Assembly (NCBI GenBank): GCA_009835325.1
Contig: VXWP01000030.1
Location: forward strand, 1 to 60,218
Reading direction: 5' to 3'
Source of the DNA: Gemmatimonadota bacterium
GTDB taxonomy: Bacteria > JAAXHH01
DNA length: 60,218 bases
The notes below the pieces were generated by a model, which saw only the letters and a list, made by a program, of their open reading frames with translations, did no database searches and was not told the origin of the DNA. This document shows, piece after piece, positions 52,318-60,218 of this stretch. Position numbers and translations under genes: made by a program. The first letter of the stretch is position 1; the number at the start of each line of letters is the position of its first letter.

Positions 52318-53658
52318 TCAGACCCCGTCCCTCAGCATCTCCGCGACCGCGGTAACGGCGCGGTCCGCCTCATCGAGGGTATTGTAAATATGGGGGGAAA
52401 GGCGGACGTTGGGTCCCATGCCCGCACCGGCGATATGGTACGTATTGTAGAGCTTGTCGAAGACTTTGCGCGGATCGAGTTCGCCCGGCTTGAAGATGAC
52501 TACGCCGGCGGAAAGGGCGGGGTCCATGGACGTGGAAAGCTCGATGCCCGGCAGGCCGGAAAGCCCTTCCTTGATGGCCGTGGCCACCTGGCGCATGCGG
52601 GCCTCCACGCGGGCGGGCCCGATCTTCTCGTGGAACTCGACGCCCCGGCCCGTGGCCGTCAGCGCCGCGTCGTCCCGCTGTCCGAGGACCTCGTACTTGC
52701 GCGCGCTCTCCTCCACTTCGTCCCGCCAGCCCGCGCTCACAATGCTGGGCCAGACAGCGCCCTGGCTTTCTTTGCGGACGTAGAGCACACCGACCTCCTT
52801 CGGGCCCATGAACCACTTGTGGGCGCTGCCCGTGTAGGCGTCACAGCCCATATCGGCGAGATCGATCTTCAGGGCGCCGAAGCTCTGGGCGCCGTCCACG
52901 ACGGAAAACACGCCGCGGGCCCGCGCCGCCGCGCACAGCCTTTTGGCCGGCATGGTCAGCCCAGTGCGATTGGACACGTGGGTGAAGGACATGACTTTCG
53001 TCGCCGGGGTGTAGGCCCGCTCGAAGGCATCGATGATCTCGTCTTCACTCTGAGGCACCACCGGGACCGACACGTAGTTGATCTTGAAGCCGAACCGCCT
53101 GGCCTTGACCTGCCACGCCTGGTTGTTCGAGGGATGGTTCAGGTCGGACAGCAGCACCTCGTCACCCGCCCCGAGGTGATAGCCGGTGCTGATGACGTTG
53201 TTGGCCTCGCTCGTGTTCCGCACCAGCGCGATCTCGTCAGAATGGGCGCCCAGAAGGCGCGCCATCTTCTCGCGCGTCTCCTCTCTGATCTGCCGGTACT
53301 TCATGCGGTTGTGGAACGACGCATCGTAGTCCAGGTCGCGGGTGTACTTGAAGACTGATTCCATTACCGGATAGGGCGAAGGGCAGAGGTTCGCGGCGTT
53401 CATCAGCGCCAGGTCGTCCCGGAGGAGGAACTGGCTCCGGACCGCGTGCCAGTACCGCTCGTCGCCGGGGTCCGTACCGGAGACCGCCGTCTCCAGGTCC
53501 TGGGGCACGTCAACCATTGGCGATGCGGAGGCGGAAGTGCCGTTAACCAGGGCGCCGCCCGCGGCGATCCCCCCGGCCAGCCGTTTCATGAACGATCGAC
53601 GGGACACCTGCCACGCCGATTCCGGTATGCTCTCTATTTCGTAATCGTTCTGAATCAT
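52318..53658 (-). CDS. TAT-exported class V aminotransferase-fold protein
   Basis: The 446-residue PLP-dependent protein is related to isopenicillin-N epimerase/cysteine desulfurase-like enzymes. It begins with a twin-arginine signal (SRRSFMKRL followed by a small-residue hydrophobic stretch and ASASP). The fold has LVRNTSEANNVIS for the phosphate, FSVVDGAQSFGALKIDL with the PLP-binding aspartate, and the Schiff-base lysine in TGSAHKWFMG. TAT export would carry a prefolded, cofactor-loaded enzyme to the periplasm. Its substrate is unknown. The barrel protein gene lies upstream. Confidence 0.85.
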   Translation of the reverse strand: MIQNDYEIESIPESAWQVSRRSFMKRLAGGIAAGGALVNGTSASASPMVDVPQDLETAVSGTDPGDERYWHAVRSQFLLRDDLALMNAANLCPSPYPVMESVFKYTRDLDYDASFHNRMKYRQIREETREKMARLLGAHSDEIALVRNTSEANNVISTGYHLGAGDEVLLSDLNHPSNNQAWQVKARRFGFKINYVSVPVVPQSEDEIIDAFERAYTPATKVMSFTHVSNRTGLTMPAKRLCAAARARGVFSVVDGAQSFGALKIDLADMGCDAYTGSAHKWFMGPKEVGVLYVRKESQGAVWPSIVSAGWRDEVEESARKYEVLGQRDDAALTATGRGVEFHEKIGPARVEARMRQVATAIKEGLSGLPGIELSTSMDPALSAGVVIFKPGELDPRKVFDKLYNTYHIAGAGMGPNVRLSPHIYNTLDEADRAVTAVAEMLRDGV

Positions 53659-53691
53659 CCTTGACCTCCGGATGTGTAGTGTTGGGCCAGG

Positions 53692-54495
53692 CTAGAAGTC
53701 GATCGCGAGTCCGAAATGGGCCGTAATGAGATCGGTGGTCGACTTGGTTATGTTCAGTTCGGCCGTACCCTCCCTGCGAACGATATCGCCCCGCTTCAGG
53801 TAATCGGCTTCCGAGCCGTCATGGTAGCGCATCCTGAGTTCCAGGGAAACGGACCGCAGGGTGCGGTTCTGCGGTGTCCGGTCTTCGCCGCCGCTCCATA
53901 CCTCGATCAGGACCCCGCCGCCCACGCCCTTGGTGAAGGCGAAGTCATCGAGATTTGTGGAACTGGCGATATCCTCGCCGCTGAACCGGGGGAGGTCCTC
54001 GATCGTCGTGCTGGTGAAAAGGTAGTGGAAGCCCACGACGCCTTCTACGTAGAAACGCAGCGGGGCGGGAGTGGTCTGCAGACGGAGAAAGGCGTTCATC
54101 GAAAAGATGTTGTTCTCGGTAACCACGCCGACGAGGACATCTGGGATCGTCAGGCTGAACTGCTCGGTGCGCCGCTCGTGGCCGTAGATCATATAGCCCA
54201 GGTCAAGGCCGATCACGGCGGGCGTCCGGGGAATCATGTAGCCCACGTAACCCGATATGCCGATACCAGGGTTCTTGACGTTATCACCGAACTCGCCCGT
54301 CGGGAATCCGCCGAGGATGCCGAATCCGGTGATGACGTAGGGAGGCACGTCCACGACCTCCGCGTCCTGCGCGTTGGCCGGGGCCGTCCGCGCCAGGCTG
54401 AACAGTAGGGCCAGGACGGTCAGGGCCGCCATGTACGTGGGGTACGTTGCGCGGCTTGATATGCGATTGAATATACGGCATGAAATACGTTGCAT
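53692..54495 (-). CDS. Outer-membrane beta-barrel-like protein
   Basis: The 267-residue protein has an N-terminal signal (hydrophobic stretch around MAALTVLALLFSL, cleavage near APANAQ). After it come alternating strand segments rich in Gly and aromatic residues (GFGILGGFPTGEFGDN, GISGYVGYMI, IGLDLGYMIYGH), and it ends with ITAHFGLAIDF. A terminal Phe is typical of barrels inserted by the BAM complex. No close family is recognised. Confidence 0.65.
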   Translation of the reverse strand: MQRISCRIFNRISSRATYPTYMAALTVLALLFSLARTAPANAQDAEVVDVPPYVITGFGILGGFPTGEFGDNVKNPGIGISGYVGYMIPRTPAVIGLDLGYMIYGHERRTEQFSLTIPDVLVGVVTENNIFSMNAFLRLQTTPAPLRFYVEGVVGFHYLFTSTTIEDLPRFSGEDIASSTNLDDFAFTKGVGGGVLIEVWSGGEDRTPQNRTLRSVSLELRMRYHDGSEADYLKRGDIVRREGTAELNITKSTTDLITAHFGLAIDF

Positions 54496-54523
54496 TAGAA
54501 ACGTCCGTGTTAAGGGTTGTGGT

Positions 54524-55057
54524 TCAGGACTGCAGTTCCCCGACTCTCGCGAACACGGCGGACCAGCGCACTCGGTGGCTGTCCTCGATATAGTCGGGAA
54601 TGAACCCCAGTCCGAGATAGGTCTTGACGGCAGGCAAGCGAAAATCGTCCGTACCCAGAAAAGCGGCCGCGTAGCCGCGCTCCCGCATGTAATGGAGCAC
54701 GGCCAGGGTAACGAGTCGGCCCAGTCCCCTTCCGCGGTGGGCCGGTTTCGCGCAGACCATGTGTACCTGCGCGGCGCTTACGCCCTCGGGCCGGACGTCA
54801 TAGGCGCAGGCCGTGGCCACGGCTACCCCCGATCGTGTTGCGAAGAAACACCCGTCCGCCATGAACGGTTCCGTTTCCGTCAGTTCTTTGCGGCACTTCT
54901 CCGCCGTCCAGTCCGTCCCGATGCCCGTGTTCATGATCTCGCACCAGGCTGCTTCGTCGCCGGGCCGGTAGGTCCTCAGCACATACCCGTCCGGCACGCT
55001 GATTTCCGGCAGGTCTTCCAGTTCGGGGCGCATCATCCGGAGTTGCAGTTCAGGCAT
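54524..55057 (-). CDS. GNAT-family N-acetyltransferase
   Basis: The 177-residue protein has the acetyl-CoA-binding motif A as VHMVCAKPAHRGRGLGRLVTLAVL (R/Q-x-x-G-x-G/A pattern HRGRGLG) and a typical C-terminal LGTDDFRLPAVKTYLGLGFIPDY. The substrate cannot be inferred. It lies 15 bp downstream of the sugar isomerase gene and may be cotranscribed with it. Confidence 0.85.
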   Translation of the reverse strand: MPELQLRMMRPELEDLPEISVPDGYVLRTYRPGDEAAWCEIMNTGIGTDWTAEKCRKELTETEPFMADGCFFATRSGVAVATACAYDVRPEGVSAAQVHMVCAKPAHRGRGLGRLVTLAVLHYMRERGYAAAFLGTDDFRLPAVKTYLGLGFIPDYIEDSHRVRWSAVFARVGELQS

Positions 55058-55071
55058 GGACGCCTCGTCCC

Positions 55072-55839
55072 CTACACGTCACATCCGACGCTCCGCAGGT
55101 GCGCCACCGAATCCGCAACGCGCCGGCAGGTCTCCTCTTCGTTGAGCGATTCCCCTGCCACCCCTTCGATTTCCATGGTGAACGGTCCGTGGAACCCGTG
55201 GGCGTTCAGCCGGTCGAAAACCGTCTTGAAATCGACGATGCCCTCGCCGAAAGTGGGAAAGCACCAGGTTTTGTATTGGCCGTCGGTATCCTTGAGATGC
55301 ATGCTGCCGATGCAGTCGATGACCTTTTCCATTTCGTCGACGTGGTCCACGTCCCGGTTGTAGTAGTGTATGTTGGCCGTGTCGTAATTCACGCGGACGT
55401 TGGGGTGGTCGACGCCGCCCATGGTCTCCAGGGCGATGGCCGCATTGGTGATCAGATCGGGATGGGTTTCCATACCGATGGTGATCCCGTATTCGGCCGC
55501 CTTTGCGCCACAACGGTGCAATCGTTCGTAAACCACGCGCTTATCCTGGTCCCCGGCCTGAACGCTCACGAAAAGCACGCGGGCGCCCAGGGCCGCGGCG
55601 GCGTCCAGGTGCGGGGTCAGCCGAGCGTCCACGTCGTCGTACTGGATCTCCACCGGGCACTGCAGGCTGCTGGCCGAAAGCCCGTGATCTTCGAGCCTGG
55701 ACTTGACCCCGGCGACCTGATCCGGCGCGGGGGCGTCGATTTCCACGTGATGAACGCCGATCGTGGGCAGATGGGCATAGGCGGATTCGCTGAACTTTCC
55801 GTAGCTTGCCGTTCGGCACGCAAGCAGGTTGGCGGGCAT
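55072..55839 (-). CDS. Sugar phosphate isomerase/epimerase (xylose isomerase-like TIM barrel)
   Basis: The 255-residue protein has the AP-endonuclease-2/xylose isomerase-like barrel. Metal-ligand segments are GITIGMETHPDLITN (glutamate and histidine), VRVNYDTANIHYYN (aspartate), SMHLKDTDG (histidine) and GPFTMEIEGV (glutamate). Family members isomerise or epimerise sugars, inosose and related compounds. Such genes are very numerous in environmental phyla, so substrate is open. Confidence 0.83.
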   Translation of the reverse strand: MPANLLACRTASYGKFSESAYAHLPTIGVHHVEIDAPAPDQVAGVKSRLEDHGLSASSLQCPVEIQYDDVDARLTPHLDAAAALGARVLFVSVQAGDQDKRVVYERLHRCGAKAAEYGITIGMETHPDLITNAAIALETMGGVDHPNVRVNYDTANIHYYNRDVDHVDEMEKVIDCIGSMHLKDTDGQYKTWCFPTFGEGIVDFKTVFDRLNAHGFHGPFTMEIEGVAGESLNEEETCRRVADSVAHLRSVGCDV

Positions 55840-55954
55840 AGAGATCCTTCTTTCGGATTGATACTTCTAACGGGGAACGGAGCGGACAGGTACCGGAATG
55901 AACACTGTTCGAAATATAACGGAAGTACAAAGGAGGGTCAAGGTGTCGTACAGG

Positions 55955-57421
55955 TCAGAAGCCCCGCAGTCCCGTGACCCACTTCATCAGGCCTTCCGCG
56001 GGCAGGTCGGGTTTCAGGATGGGCTTCGTTGCTCCCAGGGTACGCAACAGGACCTCGGCGGCCTGGTAACCGCTGCGCACGGCGCTCTCCATGGTCGCCG
56101 GCCAGCCCGTCTGCACCCAGTCGCCGGCGATGGAGAAATTTGAAAGGGGACTGGTTGGGCCGGGGCGCAGCGCGTCGCAACCAGGCCGGGGCGCGAAGGT
56201 GGCCCGGCCCTCCTTGACGACGATGGCCTTGAGCAGTTTGGCCTGGCGTACGGCGGGCAGGAGTGAGTCGAGATCTTCCATGGCCTGATCGATGATGACC
56301 TGCCGGGGCGTTTTCATCCAGTCATCGGAAGCGCTGACTACGAGGCCGAGATAGGCGCCGCCGTTATCCGCGGAGAAGGTACCGGCGTGCCGGCTGGACT
56401 GGTTGAATATCCACTGTATCCTTCGGCCGATCACGGCGGCGTAGCCCAGTTCCGTCACGGGCCGGTCGAACCAGACGTGCACGGCCGTGATAGGCGAGAC
56501 CGACAGCCCGTCCAGCATCGAGAAATAGGGATCCGAAGCCTGGCTTTTAGGAAGCAGCTTGCACAGGACGTCGAAAGGCAGGGCCGAAAGGTAGGCCTCG
56601 GCTTCGACAGACGAACCGTCCTGCAGCGAGATGGAAGCCACCTTGCCGTCGTGGACGTTAATACCGGTAACCCCCCGGTTGAACACGACGCGGCCGCCCC
56701 GCTGCTCGATGTAGTCTATACAGGGCGCGTAAAGATCTCCCAGCGGAACGGCGGGCAGTCCCACCTCGTATCCGCTGCGATTGAGCAGCATGGCCCGGAC
56801 GGCCGTTCCGATTCCGTAGTCGGCATCGATGTCGTCCAGTTCGTCATTGAGCGCGCTGATCAGGAAGGGTTTCCAGAAGGCTTCGACGGCCCGATTTGTT
56901 GCCCCGTGGGCCTCGAGCCAGGCGGCCATGGAAACCGGCGATGGCTCCGTGCCGCGGGACGCCGCAGGGGCGGGCGCCACGGCCGGCTCGCCGGTTCTCC
57001 CTGGTCTGGCAACGTGACGAATCATGCCGGCCACGGTACGGACGATGGACAGCTTGTCCCGGATGCCCATGGTCTTCAGCCGCAGGAAAGATGGAAGCAG
57101 ATGCAGGGGCGGGGGGAGCGCTGAGGGCTCGATGACCGAGACCCGGCTGGACTCGTCGATGAACGGGATGTCTTCGTGGAAGTCGATATGTTCCGCGACG
57201 CCGAGGCGCGTATAGAAGTCGAGGAGGTTGACGCAGCAGCCCAGGAGCACGTGCTGGCAGTTGTCCACCCTTTCGCCGCTCGACGGGTGGATGAAGGATG
57301 TGGCGCGGCCTCCCAGGATCGGACGCCTTTCGTACAGTTCGACCTGCAAGCCGGAATCGGCCAGTGCGACCGCGCCGGCCAGTCCGGCCAGCCCTCCTCC
57401 GATGACGATTGCGTGGGTCAT
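55955..57421 (-). CDS. hpnE: Hydroxysqualene dehydroxylase
   Basis: The 488-residue FAD-dependent amine-oxidase-fold enzyme reduces hydroxysqualene to squalene. It has an N-terminal dinucleotide fold IVIGGGLAGLAGAVALADSG, the YERRPILGGRATSF motif, and a C-terminal FAD-contact GDWVQTGWPATMESAVRSGYQAAE. A short Pro/Ala-rich insert lies around residues 143-168. The ATG at 57421 overlaps the hpnD stop (ATGA). It completes the three-step route with HpnD and HpnC, which are encoded just upstream. Confidence 0.92.
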   Translation of the reverse strand: MTHAIVIGGGLAGLAGAVALADSGLQVELYERRPILGGRATSFIHPSSGERVDNCQHVLLGCCVNLLDFYTRLGVAEHIDFHEDIPFIDESSRVSVIEPSALPPPLHLLPSFLRLKTMGIRDKLSIVRTVAGMIRHVARPGRTGEPAVAPAPAASRGTEPSPVSMAAWLEAHGATNRAVEAFWKPFLISALNDELDDIDADYGIGTAVRAMLLNRSGYEVGLPAVPLGDLYAPCIDYIEQRGGRVVFNRGVTGINVHDGKVASISLQDGSSVEAEAYLSALPFDVLCKLLPKSQASDPYFSMLDGLSVSPITAVHVWFDRPVTELGYAAVIGRRIQWIFNQSSRHAGTFSADNGGAYLGLVVSASDDWMKTPRQVIIDQAMEDLDSLLPAVRQAKLLKAIVVKEGRATFAPRPGCDALRPGPTSPLSNFSIAGDWVQTGWPATMESAVRSGYQAAEVLLRTLGATKPILKPDLPAEGLMKWVTGLRGF

Positions 57422-58374
57422 ACGCGCTTTCGGATGAGCGCCCGGGCCGTGATGGAGAGTTTCTTCCACGGGGACAGGCCGATGCGCTGGCTGTATACGT
57501 CATACTGGCGGCGGGGGATTTCCTCGAGACATGCCCGGTAGATACCGATCATCGTCGCCAGGCACGCCCGGCTCGAGGGTTGAACGAGCGGAAGGAGCGG
57601 CAGCGCCTCGTCGTAGAAGCTCCTGGCCCGTTCCACCTGGAAACCCATCAGTCGCCGGAATGGGTCGTTGAACAATCCGATCCGCAGGTTCTCTTCCGGG
57701 TATCCGAAGGCATCGAGGTCCTCCTGCGGAAGGTAGACGCGGCCCATCCCGGCGTCTTCCCGGATGTCGCGGAGTATATTGGTCAGTTGGAAGGCGATGC
57801 CGCAGGACTCGGCGTACCGCTCGGCTTCTTCTCCCTGGTATCCGAAGATGCGTATGCACACCAGTCCGACGGCGGATGCCACGCGATAGCAGTACTGGTA
57901 CAGGTCCGCGAAGCTGGCGTAGCGTGTTACGGTAAGATCCATTTCCGCGCCGTCGATGATTGCGTCGAAATACGCCCTGGGGATGTCGAACCGCCGCACC
58001 GTATCGCTGAACGCCGGCAACATGCTGTCCGAGGCCGGCGTTCCGTCATGGGCGCCGCCTCCGGCAGGTGTCCCGTCATAGGCTTTGTCCAGGACCTCGC
58101 GACAGGCGTTCAGCCGGGATTGACGGTCCGCTGCGCTAAGTTCGCTGGCGGTCCCGGTCGCTCCGGACTCCCCGGTCGCGCCGGCCGTCCCGGTCTCCCC
58201 GGTCTCCCCGGCCTCCTCGTCGACGATATCGTCACAGTAGCGCATGAAGGCGTAGACCGCGCACATGGCCCGCCTTTTTTCAGCCGGCAGGACGAGGAAG
58301 GAATAGTAGAAGTTCTTCGCCCTCGATTTCGCGACTGCGCGGCAGAAATCGTAGGAACGTTCTAGCGAATCCAT
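57418..58374 (-). CDS. hpnD: Presqualene diphosphate synthase
   Basis: The 318-residue head-to-head prenyl synthase joins two farnesyl diphosphates to presqualene diphosphate. It has the first Asp-rich motif YCDDIVDE and the second in NILRDIREDAGMGRVYLP. Straight after the first motif lies a collagen-like Gly-X-Y insert (ETGETGTAGATGESGATG, plus strand 58149-58218), which is not part of the family. The gene overlaps hpnC by 13 bp and hpnE by 4 bp. Confidence 0.92.
   Translation of the reverse strand: MDSLERSYDFCRAVAKSRAKNFYYSFLVLPAEKRRAMCAVYAFMRYCDDIVDEEAGETGETGTAGATGESGATGTASELSAADRQSRLNACREVLDKAYDGTPAGGGAHDGTPASDSMLPAFSDTVRRFDIPRAYFDAIIDGAEMDLTVTRYASFADLYQYCYRVASAVGLVCIRIFGYQGEEAERYAESCGIAFQLTNILRDIREDAGMGRVYLPQEDLDAFGYPEENLRIGLFNDPFRRLMGFQVERARSFYDEALPLLPLVQPSSRACLATMIGIYRACLEEIPRRQYDVYSQRIGLSPWKKLSITARALIRKRV
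58149..58218 (-). repeat. 9-bp repeat encoding Gly-X-Y triplets in hpnD
   Basis: On the plus strand the 9-mers CCGGTCTCC, CCGGTCGCG and variants repeat about eight times. In the gene sense every third codon is glycine. HpnC has only a short ETGDTG at the corresponding place, so the insert looks like an expansion of an existing loop. Confidence 0.75.
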
Positions 58375-59300
58375 AGTCGTTTCAGTGCGTATTTAAGAAA
58401 AAGACCGGCCTTCCGGGCGGATGACAGGGTGGGGCGCCGGGACAGCACGTCGAAACGCCGTCTTTCGATCTGGTCCAGCAGGGCGGAACCGCACCGGTTG
58501 AAAAGTTCGATGTCCAGCCCGACTCTCGCGTCCACCATCCCGCACAGCCCGAGTCCCTCATCGAACAGCTCGCGCGTCCGGTTCACCTGGTACGACATCA
58601 GTCCCCTGAACCGCTCGTCGACGACCCCGGCCTTCAGGTCCTCTTCGGTGTACTGGTAACGGTCCAGATCCTCCAGGGGCAGGTAGATCCGGCCCTTTTC
58701 CAGGTCTACGCGCACATCCTGCCAGAAATTGGCCAGTTGGAGCGCGGTACACGTGGCGTCGGACAGCAACTGGCGTTCCCTGTCCCGGTAGCCGCACAGG
58801 TAGAGCACGAGACGGCCCACGGGATTGGCGGAGTAACGACAGTATTCGAGCACGTCCCCGTAGGTCCTGTAACGCGTCACGACCTGATCCTGCCGGAACG
58901 CGGTCAGCAGGTCCCTGAACGGGGCAATCGGTATTTCGAACCGGTCGATCGTTTCCCGCAGGGCGATGAAGACCGGATGACGGAGTTCGTTCTCGTAACA
59001 GGCCTGCAATTCGGCGTCCCACCAGTCGAGCAGCTCGAGGGACAGGCCGGTGTCTCCGGTCTCGTCGGCGAGGTCGTCGGACCACCGGCAGTAGGCGTAG
59101 ACATGGTAGAAGTGCCGCCGGAGCGCGGTGGGCAGAAAGGGGGAAACGACGATGAAATTCTCGTAGTGCCGGCGCGCGAGGTGGCTGCAGTACCTGTGGG
59201 CAGACTCCAGGGAGTCGTCCCCGGGGCCGGGCAGCGCGTCGAGCGCGAGATCGTTGAACCGAAGTACGGCTTCCGGCAGATAGTCGGGTAACTGGGACAT
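58362..59300 (-). CDS. hpnC: Hydroxysqualene synthase
   Basis: The 312-residue squalene/phytoene-synthase-fold enzyme converts presqualene diphosphate to hydroxysqualene. Asp-rich motifs are YCRWSDDLADETGDTG and NFWQDVRVDLEKGRIYLP. The order hpnC-hpnD-hpnE, with overlaps, is the usual operon. Squalene-hopene cyclase is not in the window, so the final product (hopanoid or other) is not shown. Confidence 0.92.
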   Translation of the reverse strand: MSQLPDYLPEAVLRFNDLALDALPGPGDDSLESAHRYCSHLARRHYENFIVVSPFLPTALRRHFYHVYAYCRWSDDLADETGDTGLSLELLDWWDAELQACYENELRHPVFIALRETIDRFEIPIAPFRDLLTAFRQDQVVTRYRTYGDVLEYCRYSANPVGRLVLYLCGYRDRERQLLSDATCTALQLANFWQDVRVDLEKGRIYLPLEDLDRYQYTEEDLKAGVVDERFRGLMSYQVNRTRELFDEGLGLCGMVDARVGLDIELFNRCGSALLDQIERRRFDVLSRRPTLSSARKAGLFLKYALKRLWIR

Positions 59301-59331
59301 GAATAAGACGCGGAAAGACCGTCTCCCGGCC

Positions 59332-59385
59332 CGCCTGGTCTGCCGGACCCGCCTGGAACGCTTAAACCGTCTGGACCGCCTGCCG
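59332..59385. repeat. Intergenic 9-bp tandem repeat between hpnC and ribB
   Basis: Six consecutive 9-mers on the plus strand, CGCCTGGTC, TGCCGGACC, CGCCTGGAA, CGCTTAAAC, CGTCTGGAC and CGCCTGCCG, end just before the ribB stop codon. It is non-coding but has the same period as the repeats inside several genes of this window. Confidence 0.75.
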
Positions 59386-59387
59386 CC

Positions 59388-60035
59388 TTACCCGCCGCTG
59401 CAGGCGAATTCCAGTACGAGTTCCTCTTCGAGGCGGTACTCGATGAGGTCCTTGATGGTTGCGATTTTCAGATGATGCTCGTCGGCGATTTCGACCAACC
59501 GGGGAAGACGTGCCATGGAGCCGTCCTCGTCCAGCACTTCGCACAGGACCCCCGCCGGGTAGAGACCGGCCAGTCGCATCAGGTCGACCGTGGCCTCGGT
59601 GTGACCGTCTCTTTCCAGCACGCCGCCATCGCGTGCCTGCAACGGGAAGAGGTGCCCCGGCCGTTCGAAGTCCTCCGGCACCGTATCCGGATGCACGAAT
59701 AATTGAGCGCTTTTTGCCCGGTCATGGGCGGAAATGCCGGACGTCACGCCGTTTACCGCATCCACGGAAACCGTGAAGGGCGTGTCCCCAGTCGACGTTT
59801 TCCCGTCGACCATGATGGGGATGTCCAGCTCTGCAAGCCGCTGTTTTGTGGTGGGCAGGCAGATCAACCCCCGTCCGTGCCTCGACATGAAGTTGATGAT
59901 TTCGGGCGTAACCTTTTCGGCGGCTACCATGAAGTCGCCTTCGTTCTCACGGTTTTCGTCATCGATGACGATCAGCACCCGTCCTGCGCTCACTTCTTCC
60001 ACGGCCTCTGGAATGGTGCAGAAATGGGATAACAT
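59388..60035 (-). CDS. ribB: 3,4-dihydroxy-2-butanone 4-phosphate synthase
   Basis: The 215-residue enzyme makes the four-carbon riboflavin precursor from ribulose 5-phosphate. Motifs are IVIDDENRENEGDFMVAAEKVTPE (metal site), MSRHGRGLICLP, SAHDRAKS, RPGHLFPLQARDGGVLERDGHTEA and PAGVLCEVLDEDGSMAR. It has the RibB domain only; the sequence stops where fused RibBA proteins continue into GTP cyclohydrolase II, and nothing like RibA follows. GAGGGGG lies 8 bases upstream of the ATG. No FMN riboswitch is seen in the 183 bp upstream. Confidence 0.93.
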   Translation of the reverse strand: MLSHFCTIPEAVEEVSAGRVLIVIDDENRENEGDFMVAAEKVTPEIINFMSRHGRGLICLPTTKQRLAELDIPIMVDGKTSTGDTPFTVSVDAVNGVTSGISAHDRAKSAQLFVHPDTVPEDFERPGHLFPLQARDGGVLERDGHTEATVDLMRLAGLYPAGVLCEVLDEDGSMARLPRLVEIADEHHLKIATIKDLIEYRLEEELVLEFACSGG

Positions 60036-60158
60036 CTCGCTTACCCCCTCTTCTAAGGTGTAATTAAATACGAGCGGCGCGGTCTCACAATCGGATTCGC
60101 AAGTGGATCAGTTTTCAGGAAGAACGCGCCGTCCGCCATGCCTCGGTGGAAAATTAGA

Positions 60159-60199
60159 CATATGCTCATATGGAGATTATATTCATATCAAATATGAAT
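60159..60199. promoter_or_regulatory. AT-rich palindrome cluster upstream of ribB
   Basis: CATATG occurs at 60159-60164 and again at 60167-60172. A perfect inverted repeat ATTCATAT-CAA-ATATGAAT lies at 60181-60199. The area is far more AT-rich than its surroundings. A GTG with GAGG 5 bases upstream at 60215 may begin a plus-strand gene beyond the window, which would make this a divergent operator region. The operator role is inference. Confidence 0.4.
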
Positions 60200-60218
60200 T
60201 GCATGAGGTCCCCGTGAG

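Noticed and set aside
60036-60218. FMN riboswitch upstream of ribB
   Set aside because: None of the conserved FMN-element boxes appears on the minus strand, and the spacer is dominated by AT-rich palindromes.

Overview
The window is high-GC, densely packed bacterial chromosome with short spacers, many 4-bp ATGA/GTGA stop-start overlaps and several TTG or GTG starts. The gene content is core bacterial: a complete F-type ATP synthase operon, ruvCAB, queA, ispD/ispF, parAB, folC, trxB and ribB. It also has a Gram-negative envelope (TAT and lipoprotein signals, an outer-membrane barrel, an HlyD adaptor, a bactofilin). The mix of PhyH dioxygenase, HpcH/HpaI aldolase, TIM-barrel sugar isomerase, S55-type peptidase, YfhO and hpnCDE resembles uncultured FCB-like lineages such as Latescibacterota or Poribacteria. 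That placement is inference; there is no rRNA in the window to test it.

Layout. 1-10391 (minus strand): an export and signalling island. It holds a PDZ-containing membrane histidine kinase with its partner response regulator, a second response regulator, an ABC-2 exporter, and a MacAB-like exporter (large FtsX-type permease, HlyD adaptor, and an ATPase cut by the left edge). A near-palindromic box, ATAGGG-N5-CCCTAT, lies upstream of three transcription units here; at two of them it sits exactly 22 bp before a good -10 hexamer. 10611-14741 (plus): a divergent EF-G-like GTPase and two oligopeptide ABC ATPases. 14807-21033: a coupled run of PfkB sugar kinase, YheC/D-like ATP-grasp protein and FolC, then a TPR-parvulin protein and thioredoxin reductase. 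21030-22013 (minus): serine acetyltransferase.

22269-26528: an S55-type peptidase and a secreted beta-propeller protein. 26538-30623: YebC, RuvC, RuvA, RuvB and QueA. 30793-36151: a small membrane protein, IspD, IspF, ParA, ParB, M23 peptidase, bactofilin and AtpZ, leading into the atp operon (35882-43162). 43332-44974: an Ig-like lipoprotein and a methyltransferase.

45048-60035 (minus): PhyH and aldolase; surface-polysaccharide genes (two glycosyltransferases, YfhO, flippase); a TAT-exported aminotransferase; a barrel protein; GNAT; a sugar isomerase; the squalene genes hpnC-hpnD-hpnE; and ribB. IspD/IspF supply isoprenoid precursors that HpnC/D/E would turn into squalene.

A recurrent oddity is low-complexity DNA with a 9-bp (three-codon) period. 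It is inserted into or appended to otherwise conserved enzymes (sugar kinase, QueA, bactofilin, HpnD) and also occurs between genes. No tRNA, rRNA, CRISPR, prophage or insertion sequence was recognised, and no gene-free stretch exceeds 300 bases.
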